A stretch of 64,000 nucleotides of DNA from an uncultured Tropicimonas sp. (GTDB lineage Bacteria > Pseudomonadota > Alphaproteobacteria > Rhodobacterales > Rhodobacteraceae). A program made the translations under genes and the position numbers. Under the pieces are notes generated by a model. It searched no databases. It was not told the DNA's origin and worked only from the letters and a program-made list of their open reading frames with translations. Of this stretch, positions 25,274-33,361 are shown one piece after another (the stretch's first letter is position 1; each line of letters opens with the position of its first letter). The stretch covers positions 166,163 to 230,162 of the forward strand of contig CANLZY010000002.1 in assembly GCA_947495685.1 (NCBI GenBank), in the 5' to 3' direction.

Positions 25274-26236
25274 GTGACAGGGTGGGCGGCACGTATCGGG
25301 TTGCTGGTTGCCGGGCTGGTGCTGCTGGCGGCATGCGAGCCGCCGGGAAACACCGGTCCGTCCATGGTGCCGCCACCCGTGGTCATGCCACCGGACCTGC
25401 CGGACCCGATCGCGCCGCTGGTCCGCTCGCAAAAGAGCCTCGACCTGGAACGACACTACAATCGCGTTCAGGCCGATCTGCTGGCCCAGGGGTTGTTGCG
25501 CACCGATGGTGGCGGCCCCGACACGCCATTTGCCGCGCACAACCTTGCGGACAACTTCGTTCGGATTGCCCTGTTTGACGAATATGTCTCGCGCGGCGGC
25601 AGGCTGGTGGCCGAACAGACCGAGAGTCAACTGCGCCGCTGGGATGACCCAGTGCGCATGCACATGACCTTTGGCAAGACGATCCCGCCGCTTCAACGGG
25701 CGCGTGATGGCGGTGCCCTGAAGAACTATGCTGCGCGTCTGCGTGCCGCCTCTGGTCACCCGGTCAGTGTAAGTTCCCGCGCCAATGCGAATTTCCATGT
25801 CCTGATGCTGCACGAGGACGAGCGCAGCAGCTATGGCCCCGAGTTGCGCAAACTGGTGCCCGGGATTGGCGACACCGCCGTGCGTACCATCGAAACCATG
25901 CCGCGCGAGACATTCTGCCTTGTCTTCGCGTTCTCGCGCGCGTCGGACCCGTCCTATACGCGCGCCGTGGCCGTGATCCGCGGCGAGCACCCGGACCTGT
26001 TGCGCCTGTCGTGTATTCACGAAGAACTCGCGCAAGGGCTTGGGCTGGCAAACGACAGCCCTGTTGCCCGTCCGTCGATCTTCAACGACGACGAGGAATT
26101 CGGCCTGCTGACGCGACATGACGAACTGCTGTTGCGGATGTTGTACGACCGACGTCTGAAAACGGGAATGACCGCCATGACGGCACGCCCGATCATGAAT
26201 GTGATTGCACGCGAGCTGACGGGCGGCGAGAGTTGA
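25274..26236 (+). CDS. DUF2927-domain lipoprotein
   Basis: A 320-residue predicted lipoprotein starting with GTG (MTGWAARIGLLVAGLVLLAAC), with lipobox LAAC and lipidated Cys21. A Pro-rich linker (residues 22-48) leads to a domain of about 250 residues with FAAHNLADNFVRIALFDEY, NANFHVLMLHEDERSSYGPELRKL, CLVFAFSRAS and CIHEELAQGLGLAND. The HEELAQGLGL segment with its preceding Cys marks DUF2927 and looks metalloprotease-like (HE motif). It lies 2 bases after telA and 26 bases before the SPFH gene, so it is the extracytoplasmic member of the cluster. The enzymatic activity is inferred only. Confidence 0.8.
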   Translation: MTGWAARIGLLVAGLVLLAACEPPGNTGPSMVPPPVVMPPDLPDPIAPLVRSQKSLDLERHYNRVQADLLAQGLLRTDGGGPDTPFAAHNLADNFVRIALFDEYVSRGGRLVAEQTESQLRRWDDPVRMHMTFGKTIPPLQRARDGGALKNYAARLRAASGHPVSVSSRANANFHVLMLHEDERSSYGPELRKLVPGIGDTAVRTIETMPRETFCLVFAFSRASDPSYTRAVAVIRGEHPDLLRLSCIHEELAQGLGLANDSPVARPSIFNDDEEFGLLTRHDELLLRMLYDRRLKTGMTAMTARPIMNVIARELTGGES

Positions 26237-26262
26237 GACACTTCAGATAGGGAGGCCCGCAA

Positions 26263-27405
26263 ATGGGTATTTTTGATTTCCTTTCCGGCCAGTTCATCGA
26301 TGTCATTCACTGGACCGATGACAGTCGCGACACGCTGGTGTGGCGTTTCGAGCGTGAGGGCCACGAGATCAAGTACGGCGCCAAGCTTACCGTGCGCGAG
26401 GGCCAGGCCGCCGTGTTCATTCACGAAGGCCAGATGGCGGATGTGTTCACACCCGGGCTCTACATGCTCGAAACGAACAACATGCCGATCATGACGTCGC
26501 TTCAGCACTGGGACCACGGCTTCAAGAGCCCGTTCAAATCCGAGATCTACTTCGTCAACACCACCCGCTTCAACAATCTGAAATGGGGCACCAAGAACCC
26601 CGTGATGATGCGCGACCCGGAATTCGGGCCGACCCGCATCCGCGCCTTCGGCACCTATTCGATCCGGGTGACCGAGCCGTCGAAGTTCATGACCGAGATC
26701 GTCGGCACCGATGGCGAGTTCACCACCGACGAGATCACGTTCCAGATCCGCAACATCATTGTTCAGGAAAGCAGCCGCGTAATGGCCGGCTCCGGTATCC
26801 CGGTTCTGGACATGGCTGCCAACACCGCCGACATGGGCAAGCTGATTGCCACCAAGGTCAGCGAAGTCCTGGCGGACTATGGCCTGAGCATGCCCGAGTT
26901 CTACATCGAGAACATCTCGCTGCCGCCAGCGGTCGAGCAGGCGCTGGACAAGCGCACCTCGATGGGATTGGCCGGAGACCTCGGGAAGTTCACCCAGTAT
27001 TCCGCCGCCGAGGCAATGACCGCCGCAGCCCAGAACCCCAATGGTGGGGGCGGCATGGGCGCCGGCCTTGGCATGGGTATGGGCATGGCGATGGCACAGC
27101 AGATGTCCAACCCGCAGGCTGGCCCTTGGGGCAGCCCACAGCAACAGCAACCACAACCGGTCGCTGTTCAACCGGCCCCGCCGCCACCGCCGCCGGTCGA
27201 ACATGTCTGGCACATCGCGAAGGACGGCCAGACCACCGGCCCCTTCTCCAAGGCTGATATGGGCCGTATGGCCGCCGAAGGTGCGATGAGCCGCGAAAGC
27301 CACGTCTGGACACCTGGGCAGGATGGATGGTTGAAAGCCGAGGACGTGCAGGAGTTGGCGCAACTCTTCACGGTCTTGCCACCACCACCTCCACCGGGCG
27401 TCTGA
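26263..27405 (+). CDS. SPFH-domain protein with C-terminal GYF_2 domain
   Basis: A 380-residue protein. Residues about 25-235 form an SPFH/band-7-like domain of the virion-core-protein subtype (DTLVWRFEREGHEIKYGAKLTVREGQAAVFIHEGQ, later FGTYSIRV and ENISLPPAVEQALDKR). Residues about 255-312 are a Gly/Met/Gln/Pro-rich linker with a polyproline run. Residues about 314-365 form a GYF_2 domain (WHIAKDGQTTGPFSKADM ... VWTPGQDGWLKAEDV), expected to bind proline-rich partners. No transmembrane helix is seen, so membrane contact would be peripheral. Last gene of the co-directional cluster before a terminator. Its own polyproline tail (PPPPPPPG) could be a ligand for its GYF domain. Confidence 0.85.
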   Translation: MGIFDFLSGQFIDVIHWTDDSRDTLVWRFEREGHEIKYGAKLTVREGQAAVFIHEGQMADVFTPGLYMLETNNMPIMTSLQHWDHGFKSPFKSEIYFVNTTRFNNLKWGTKNPVMMRDPEFGPTRIRAFGTYSIRVTEPSKFMTEIVGTDGEFTTDEITFQIRNIIVQESSRVMAGSGIPVLDMAANTADMGKLIATKVSEVLADYGLSMPEFYIENISLPPAVEQALDKRTSMGLAGDLGKFTQYSAAEAMTAAAQNPNGGGGMGAGLGMGMGMAMAQQMSNPQAGPWGSPQQQQPQPVAVQPAPPPPPPVEHVWHIAKDGQTTGPFSKADMGRMAAEGAMSRESHVWTPGQDGWLKAEDVQELAQLFTVLPPPPPPGV

Positions 27406-27429
27406 TCCAGCCGGAACAATACCAAACAG

Positions 27430-27468
27430 CACCCCGCCGCCCGGTCCCCGGACCAGCGGGGTGTTCTG
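27430..27468. terminator. Terminator between SPFH gene and convergent gene
   Basis: CACCCCGC (27430) pairs with GCGGGGTG (27456) and an inner GGTC/GACC pairs in the loop; the plus side is followed by TTCT. It sits between two convergent genes. Confidence 0.6.
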
Positions 27469-27490
27469 GCACGCGTGCCTTGGCTGCGCT

Positions 27491-27979
27491 TCAGTTCGCT
27501 ATCTTGGCGAGTGCCGCCTTCAAGCGCGGCTCGTATTCGACCGTGTAGGACCAGACGAGAACCCGGATCTTGCCGTCACGAAGGACGGCGGCTCCGTCGA
27601 ATTCGGCCGGCGAAACACCCAGTTTTTCGAGCTTGTCGCCGTAGTACAGACAGGTGAACGTTGCCCTCACACCGTCCATCGCAAGATCGTTGATCTCGAC
27701 CCGGCCATTGTCCTTGTGGGTGCCCGCCCACCAATTGCGGATTTCCTCTCTCCCGACGAGCGCCGGTGCCTTCATTCGGCTCGAGGCAGGCACAACCGCA
27801 AACACCGCGTCCTCGGTCAGATAGCTGACCGCTGTCTCGAGATCGCCCTCCGTCACCGCCGCATAGGCCGCATCGACCGCAAACATATCCTCCGCATCGG
27901 ACGCTCCGACCGACCCGGCGGGCAGGATCACCGTGAGAACCAGCGCCATGGCTGCGCATGTGTATTTCCCAAAAGTCAT
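27491..27979 (-). CDS. Exported SnoaL/NTF2-like domain protein
   Basis: A 162-residue protein with a signal peptide (about residues 1-26, KYTCAAMALVLTVILPAGSVGA then SDAE) and an NTF2/SnoaL-like cone fold: AVDAAYAAVTEGDLETAVSYLTEDAVFAVVP, then LVGREEIRNWWAGTHKDNGRVEINDL and a C-terminal beta sheet. Such domains serve as small-molecule binding pockets or enzymes; no catalytic set is recognised. It is monocistronic, convergent with the SPFH gene and divergent from the zinc-ribbon gene. It interrupts an otherwise coherent cluster. Confidence 0.75.
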   Translation of the reverse strand: MTFGKYTCAAMALVLTVILPAGSVGASDAEDMFAVDAAYAAVTEGDLETAVSYLTEDAVFAVVPASSRMKAPALVGREEIRNWWAGTHKDNGRVEINDLAMDGVRATFTCLYYGDKLEKLGVSPAEFDGAAVLRDGKIRVLVWSYTVEYEPRLKAALAKIAN

Positions 27980-28195
27980 CGTCTCCTCTCCTTCCTGTCG
28001 GCACCCGCATCCCGGCCTCTCCGGGAGGGGCCATCCGCATTGTATGTTGACGTTGGGTCATCTGCCATGATCCACGTCATGCGCCCGTGCGCCGAAGAAC
28101 GGGATGAGATTTTCAACCATGGGCGCGGGATGGGCTTGACCACGAAGCACAGCGACGCTTAGCAAAGCATGGGGCACCAAGGGAGCGGGTCCGAT

Positions 28196-29338
28196 ATGGG
28201 GCAAGACCTTGTCGACGAAGACGAACTGAGCGCCGCAGGCGCCCAGGTGGCGGAGGAGCACCGCTTCCCGTGCCCGGCTTGTGGTTCGGATCTGCGCTTT
28301 TCGGCGGATGCGGGCGATCTGGTCTGCGATCATTGTGGTCATGTTGAACATGTTGCCGCGACCGGTCGCACCCAATGGACCGAGGCGCTGCGCGAACTGG
28401 ACTACGCGGCCGCCCTGCGCCGGGAAGTTCCCGCCGACCAGATCGTCGAGGTGCGCGGGGTCCACTGCAACAGTTGCGGCGCCGATATCGAGATGGGCGA
28501 GGCCGAGCAAGCTACCGAATGCCCGTTCTGTGCCTCGCCGGTCGTTACAGACACCGGCAGTCATCGGCGGCTGAAACCCCAGGCGTTGCTGCCGTTTGCG
28601 CTGGACGAAAAGACGGCGCGCCAAAAGATGACGGACTGGCTGGGCCGGTTATGGTTCGCACCCAACGGGTTGAAGGAATATGCCCGCAAGGGACGCCGTA
28701 TGAAGGGGATCTATGTTCCCTACTGGACCTACGACGCCGATACCCGCAGCCGCTACAAGGGTCAACGCGGTGACGACTACTACGAAACCCAGACCCGGGT
28801 CGTGAACGGAAAACGCGAATCCCACCGCGTGCGCAAGACCCGCTGGCGGCGGGTGTCCGGTCGCGTCGCGCGGGATTTCGACGATGTGCTGGTGCTGGCC
28901 TCCGACAGCCTGCCGCGCGACTACACCGATGCGCTGGAGCCCTGGGACCTGGGCGAGCTGCTGCCATATCAGCCGCACTACCTGGCGGGCTACTTGGCCG
29001 AGGGCTATGTGGTGGAGCTGGAGCCCGGCTATGCCATTGCGCGTCAGAAGATGGACGCGGTGATCGCGTCAGACATCCGCCGCGACATCGGCGGCGACCG
29101 CCAGCGGATCGAGGCTGTCGATACCGACGTCAGCGACATTACATTCAAGCATATACTGCTGCCGGTCTGGCTTGCCGCCTACAAGTATGGCGGCAAGTCC
29201 TATCGGTTCGTGGTCAACGCTCGTACCGGCAAGGTCAAGGGCGAGCGCCCCTATTCGGCCTGGAAGATCGCCTTTGCGGTGCTCCTCGGGGTGTTGGCGG
29301 CCGGAGCGTTCATGTACCTGAATCAGATGCAGGGCTGA
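28196..29338 (+). CDS. Two-zinc-ribbon protein with C-terminal membrane anchor
   Basis: A 380-residue protein. Two zinc ribbons are seen: Cys26/29/44/47 (CPACGSDLRF..LVCDHCG) and Cys91/94/109/112 (CNSCGADIE..CPFCASPV). A central domain (YARKGRRMKGIYVPYWTYDADTRSRYKGQRGDDY and following) and a single C-terminal helix near 354-374 (AFAVLLGVLAAGAFMYL) follow. Similar proteins are often mislabelled as primosomal protein N' or TFIIB-like; no helicase motifs are present. They commonly neighbour SPFH/virion-core and TelA genes. ATG 28196 is preferred because GGGAG precedes it, while the in-frame ATG 28169 has no ribosome site. Confidence 0.75.
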   Translation: MGQDLVDEDELSAAGAQVAEEHRFPCPACGSDLRFSADAGDLVCDHCGHVEHVAATGRTQWTEALRELDYAAALRREVPADQIVEVRGVHCNSCGADIEMGEAEQATECPFCASPVVTDTGSHRRLKPQALLPFALDEKTARQKMTDWLGRLWFAPNGLKEYARKGRRMKGIYVPYWTYDADTRSRYKGQRGDDYYETQTRVVNGKRESHRVRKTRWRRVSGRVARDFDDVLVLASDSLPRDYTDALEPWDLGELLPYQPHYLAGYLAEGYVVELEPGYAIARQKMDAVIASDIRRDIGGDRQRIEAVDTDVSDITFKHILLPVWLAAYKYGGKSYRFVVNARTGKVKGERPYSAWKIAFAVLLGVLAAGAFMYLNQMQG

Positions 29339-29354
29339 TCCGCAACGCGGCGCG

Positions 29355-30134
29355 TCAGGCCGATGTTTCGGCGAACGGGTCCGTCGGATAGATGGCCTCG
29401 GCCAGATAGAGGCCATGCGGCGGACAGACCGGCCCACAAGCCGCCCGGTCGCGGGCCTCCAGCGCATGGCGCAGGTCATCGGGCGACCATGCGCCGGCGC
29501 CGACCCGCTCCAGACTGCCGACAAAGCTGCGAACCTGGTTGTGCAGGAACGACCGGGCGCGCACGTGAAACTGAAACTCCGGCCCCATCGGCGTCTCGAC
29601 CCGTTCGATGTCCAACTGATCGAGCGTGCGCACCGGGCTGTCGGCCTGGCATTCCGAGGCCCGGAACGTGGTGAAATCGTGCAGCCCCAGCAAGTGCCGG
29701 GCGGCCTCTTGCATCGCTTCGAGTTCGAGAGGCGCAGAAACCTGCCAGACCTTGCCCGCCTGCAAGGCCGCCGGGGCACGCCGGTTCAACAGCCGAAACA
29801 GATAGCGACGCTCCACGGCGGAAAAACGGGCATGCCAGTCGTCGTTCACCCGCGCCACGGCGACAACCGCCACTGGCAGCGGTTTCAGGTGGAAGTTGAC
29901 AGCCCCGGCCAGTCGAAACGGCACCCATTCGCGCGACATGTCGGCCTGTGCCACCTGTCCGAAGGCGTGGACCCCGGCGTCGGTGCGGCCTGCGGCGGCA
30001 ATGGAGGGCACGGCCGGATCAATCCGGCGCAACGCGGTTTCGATCGCAGCCTGCACACTGGGGTGATCCTTCTGGCGCTGCCAGCCGGAAAACGGCGTGC
30101 CGTCATATTCTATTTTCAAGGCATAGCGAGGCAT
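29355..30134 (-). CDS. truA: tRNA pseudouridine synthase A
   Basis: A 259-residue TruA that modifies U38-U40 in the anticodon stem-loop of many tRNAs. [21 protein letters not shown] opens the protein, the catalytic Asp lies in [16 protein letters not shown] near residue 52, and [19 protein letters not shown] near 207 is the second signature. The length matches the family. The start at 30134 coincides with the family start; the frame extends upstream without similarity. It is divergent from ycjX. Confidence 0.95.
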   Translation of the reverse strand: MPRYALKIEYDGTPFSGWQRQKDHPSVQAAIETALRRIDPAVPSIAAAGRTDAGVHAFGQVAQADMSREWVPFRLAGAVNFHLKPLPVAVVAVARVNDDWHARFSAVERRYLFRLLNRRAPAALQAGKVWQVSAPLELEAMQEAARHLLGLHDFTTFRASECQADSPVRTLDQLDIERVETPMGPEFQFHVRARSFLHNQVRSFVGSLERVGAGAWSPDDLRHALEARDRAACGPVCPPHGLYLAEAIYPTDPFAETSA

Positions 30135-30248
30135 GGCGGGCCTGTACCCAATGTCGCGCGCCCTGTCCATGGTCGGACGCGCTGATCCCCGGATTTGCCC
30201 GATCCCCTCTAGGCAGGCCGCAGGCTGCCCCATATGTAGACACCGGGC

Positions 30249-31682
30249 GTGTCGGAGGGTCAGGTGGTTATTGGTCGGATTGCAGATGGAATTGCGCAGG
30301 GCGTTGACACGGCGGGCGCTGCACTGTCGGAGACGTTTTTCGAGCCGACGATCCGGCTCGGGGTAACCGGACTGGCCCGCGCGGGCAAGACTGTGTTCAT
30401 CACCTCGTTGGTCGCCAACCTGATGGACCGTGGTCGAATGCCGGGGCTGCTGGCGGCGGCGGAGGGCAATATCCTGTCAGCCTGGTTGCAACCGCAACCC
30501 GACGATACGGTGCCGCGTTTTGCGTTCGAGGAACACCTTGCCGCACTGACGGGGCCGGACCCGCACTGGCCCGAACCGACCAGCGCGATTTCGGAACTGC
30601 GCCTGTCGCTGAAGGTTCAGCCGCAAGGTATGCTGGGCGCGCTGTCAGGACCCCGAACGATCCACCTCGATATCGTCGACTATCCGGGCGAATGGCTGCT
30701 GGATCTGGCCTTGATGGAACAGAGTTTTGACGAATGGTCCGAGGAGGTCCTGCGGCTGGCAGGGCCGCGTCCCGAGGCCGATGCCTTTCGCGCCGCCGTT
30801 GACGCAACCGATCTGACCGCGCCGTTCGAGGAAACCGACGCGCAAGGCTTGGCGCGCAGCTATACCGACTATTTGCGGCAGGCCCGGCAGGCGGGGTATT
30901 CCGATTGCACGCCGGGGCGCTTCCTGATGCCTGGCGACATGACGGGGTCGCCTGCGCTGACCTTTGCACCATTGCCGTCTGGCCCTCCGGCGGCGCGCGG
31001 TACCCTGCGCCGCGAGATGCAGCGGCGGTTCGAGGCCTACAAGTCCAAGGTCGTGAAACCGTTCTTTCGGGATCACTTTGCCCGGATCGACCGGCAGGTG
31101 GTGCTGGTCGATCTGCTGGGGGCGATCCACGCCGGTCCGCAGGCGATGGAGGATCTGGGGCGTTCGATGAACAACATCCTTGGCGCGTTCCGGCCCGGGC
31201 GCACGGCCTGGCTGGCACGGATGCTGGGGATGAAGCGGGTCGACCGGATCCTGTTTGCCGCGACCAAGGCCGACCACATCCACCACAGCCAGCATGCGTC
31301 GATGACGGCGATCATGGAGGCGATGCTGCGGCAGGCGCGCGACCGGGCGGATTTTGCCGGGGCCAAGACCCGCGCCATGGCGATTGCGGCGCTGCGGGCG
31401 ACGGTCGAGGAAGAACGCGAGATCAATGGCGAGACGCTCGGAATGGTGCGCGGGCGGTTGTTGGACACCGGGCGCGAGGCGGCGCTGTACCCCGGAACCT
31501 TGCCGGAGGACCCCTCACGCCTGCTGGTCCCGGCGCAGACCGGGGCCGAACGCTGGCTGGACGGGGACTATTCGGTGATGCGGTTTACGCCAGCGTCGGG
31601 GACGTTGAAACGGGGCGAAGGGCCGCCACATATCCGGTTGGACCGCGCAGCGGAGTTCCTGATCGGGGACCGGTTGCGATGA
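30249..31682 (+). CDS. YcjX-family P-loop ATPase/GTPase (DUF463)
   Basis: A 477-residue DUF463 protein. Walker A is GLARAGKT (residues 41-48) in [25 protein letters not shown]; Walker B-like [13 protein letters not shown] lies near 140; [21 protein letters not shown] near 280 and [14 protein letters not shown] near 335 (TKAD as an NKxD-like base-recognition motif). YcjX and YcjF are paired stress-induced proteins in many proteobacteria, function unknown. The GTG at 30249 is used because it fits the family N-terminus. The stop overlaps the GNAT remnant as ATGA, and ycjF follows. Confidence 0.88.
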   Translation: MSEGQVVIGRIADGIAQGVDTAGAALSETFFEPTIRLGVTGLARAGKTVFITSLVANLMDRGRMPGLLAAAEGNILSAWLQPQPDDTVPRFAFEEHLAALTGPDPHWPEPTSAISELRLSLKVQPQGMLGALSGPRTIHLDIVDYPGEWLLDLALMEQSFDEWSEEVLRLAGPRPEADAFRAAVDATDLTAPFEETDAQGLARSYTDYLRQARQAGYSDCTPGRFLMPGDMTGSPALTFAPLPSGPPAARGTLRREMQRRFEAYKSKVVKPFFRDHFARIDRQVVLVDLLGAIHAGPQAMEDLGRSMNNILGAFRPGRTAWLARMLGMKRVDRILFAATKADHIHHSQHASMTAIMEAMLRQARDRADFAGAKTRAMAIAALRATVEEEREINGETLGMVRGRLLDTGREAALYPGTLPEDPSRLLVPAQTGAERWLDGDYSVMRFTPASGTLKRGEGPPHIRLDRAAEFLIGDRLR

Positions 31683-32059
31683 CCGTCCTGCCCGCAGCCG
31701 CGCGGTCGGATACGCCGCGCCTTGCCGATGCCATGCACGACAGGACCCAGACGTTACCCTGGATGCCCAAACTGCATAGCCATGCCGGAACAGGGCGTGT
31801 CCTGTCGCGTCTGTTCCCGACGACCGAGATCACCGTGACTGGCGGTGCGCCGATCGCCGGGTTCGTGGTGCTTGATGGCGGCGACAGTCCGGCGTCGCAC
31901 CCTGCGCAAGGCGCGCGCGGGCAGGGGAATGGCTCGGGGCCAATCGAGCGGGCGCGCCGGATCTATCAGCGGCACCGGGTTCGCGAGATCACATGGACAG
32001 TCGGCAACACCAACGACGAGAAAATGCCGGATGTCCGGCTGGATTGGAGGCGACCATGA
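31679..32059 (+). CDS. Truncated, probably decayed GNAT acetyltransferase
   Basis: A 126-residue product whose ends match a GNAT N-acetyltransferase type common in this order: N-terminal DTPRLADAMHDRTQTLPWMPKLHS and C-terminal RRIYQRHRVREI ... NDEKMPDVRLDW. Intact members are about 160 residues. Here the strand expected before the acetyl-CoA loop is scrambled (GGDSPASHPAQGARGQGNGSG where HALYVAPxARGQGIG is usual) and about 25 residues (the LWTFQANTGA region) appear deleted in frame between ERA and RRIYQRH. The frame is preserved and both neighbours overlap by ATGA, so it may persist only to couple ycjX and ycjF translation. Catalytic function is doubtful. Confidence 0.6.
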   Translation: MTVLPAAARSDTPRLADAMHDRTQTLPWMPKLHSHAGTGRVLSRLFPTTEITVTGGAPIAGFVVLDGGDSPASHPAQGARGQGNGSGPIERARRIYQRHRVREITWTVGNTNDEKMPDVRLDWRRP

Positions 32060-33084
32060 GCGACAGCCCACGCGGACCGGTGGTCATCGAAATCGAACCG
32101 GAGGACTCACGCCCGGTCAACCCGGCCGAGGCACCACCGGTTCCGGATCTGGAGACCGGGACCCCACAGGGGCAGGCGATGCAGGTCGTGGCCTCGCTCG
32201 GCGCGCGACGCATGTCGCCGCTGGCAAGGATGTTCTGGGGCGCGCTGCTGTCGCTGATCACCTTTGCGGTCTCTGTGGCGGCCTGGGACTTCGTGACCGG
32301 ACTGCTGGCCCGGAACCCGCTGTTGGGCGGGTTGGCGCTGGTGTTGCTGTCGGTTTTCGTCCTGGCCTGCCTTGGGTTGGTGCTGCGCGAGCTGGCGGGC
32401 TTCTTCCGGCTGTCGCGGCTGGACGGGGTGCACCGTGCGGCGACGGCGGCGCTGAGCGACCATGACATGGGGGCGGCGCGGGATGTCGTGCGCCGGTTGG
32501 AGGCTTTGTATTCCAACCGCAAGGATCTGGAATGGGGGCGCGCGCGCCTGAAGGAACGGGCCGACGAACAGTTTGATGCCGATGCACTTCTGGGGCTGGC
32601 CGAGGCGGAGCTGATGGCACCGCTGGACGCTGCCGCCCGGCGCGAGGTGGAAAACGCGGCCCGCCAGGTGGCGACGGTCACGGCAATCGTGCCTCTGGCG
32701 TTGGCCGATATCACCACGGCGCTGGTCTCGACCGTGCGGATGATCCGGCGGATCGGCGAGATTTACGGCGGCCGGTCGGGCACGCTGGGCAGCCTGCGGC
32801 TGACGCGCTCCGTGCTGACCCACCTTGTGGCGACCGGCGCGGTGGCGGTCGGGGATGACCTGATCCATTCCGTGGCCGGGGGCGGCATTCTCAGTCGCGT
32901 GTCCCGCAGGTTTGGCGAAGGTGTGGTGAATGGCGCCCTGACGGCCCGGGTCGGGGTGGCCGCGATCGAGGTCTGTCGGCCCTTGCCATTCCAGCGGCTG
33001 AAAAAGCCCTCGGTGACGTCGCTGGTCAAGCGGGCCCTGACGGGGCTGTTCGGGTCGGACAAGGAAACGTCGGGGGCTCCGTGA
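32056..33084 (+). CDS. YcjF-family membrane protein (TIGR01620/DUF697)
   Basis: A 342-residue inner-membrane protein paired with YcjX. After an acidic Pro-rich N-terminus, two helices at about residues 58-80 and 87-110 are followed by a helical domain (DGVHRAATAALSDHDMGAARDVVRRLEALY; ADALLGLAEAELMAPLDAAARREVENAARQVATVTAIVPLALADITTAL) and a Gly-rich DUF697 segment (LATGAVAVGDDLIHSVAGGG). GGAGG precedes the ATG, which overlaps the previous stop by ATGA. The biochemical role is unknown; in enterobacteria the pair is in the phage-shock-linked ycj region. Confidence 0.85.
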   Translation: MSDSPRGPVVIEIEPEDSRPVNPAEAPPVPDLETGTPQGQAMQVVASLGARRMSPLARMFWGALLSLITFAVSVAAWDFVTGLLARNPLLGGLALVLLSVFVLACLGLVLRELAGFFRLSRLDGVHRAATAALSDHDMGAARDVVRRLEALYSNRKDLEWGRARLKERADEQFDADALLGLAEAELMAPLDAAARREVENAARQVATVTAIVPLALADITTALVSTVRMIRRIGEIYGGRSGTLGSLRLTRSVLTHLVATGAVAVGDDLIHSVAGGGILSRVSRRFGEGVVNGALTARVGVAAIEVCRPLPFQRLKKPSVTSLVKRALTGLFGSDKETSGAP

Positions 33085-33361
33085 CACGGTTTGCTGGGCG
33101 CGATGCCAGCGCCCCAGAATGGTGTCTGACCCCTTGGAGGAAGACTGCCGGCAGCAGCGCAGCCAGAGATCTCGCGACATGCGGACGCGCTGGACCCTTC
33201 TGATCGGGACAGGTATAGGCGGTTGCAAGATGCTGATACGGTCGATCATCATTCGAATTAGCAGCCCGGCGCTCTGACAAGACGAGCCGCCGGGTCAAGG
33301 CGTTTGGACGACCGCGCCGCCCCACATCCCCTGATGCCACGTTTTCGAAGGACGCCGCGAC

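Noticed and set aside
28169..28195. Upstream ATG for the zinc-ribbon protein
   Set aside because: No ribosome site before it, whereas GGGAG precedes the ATG at 28196.
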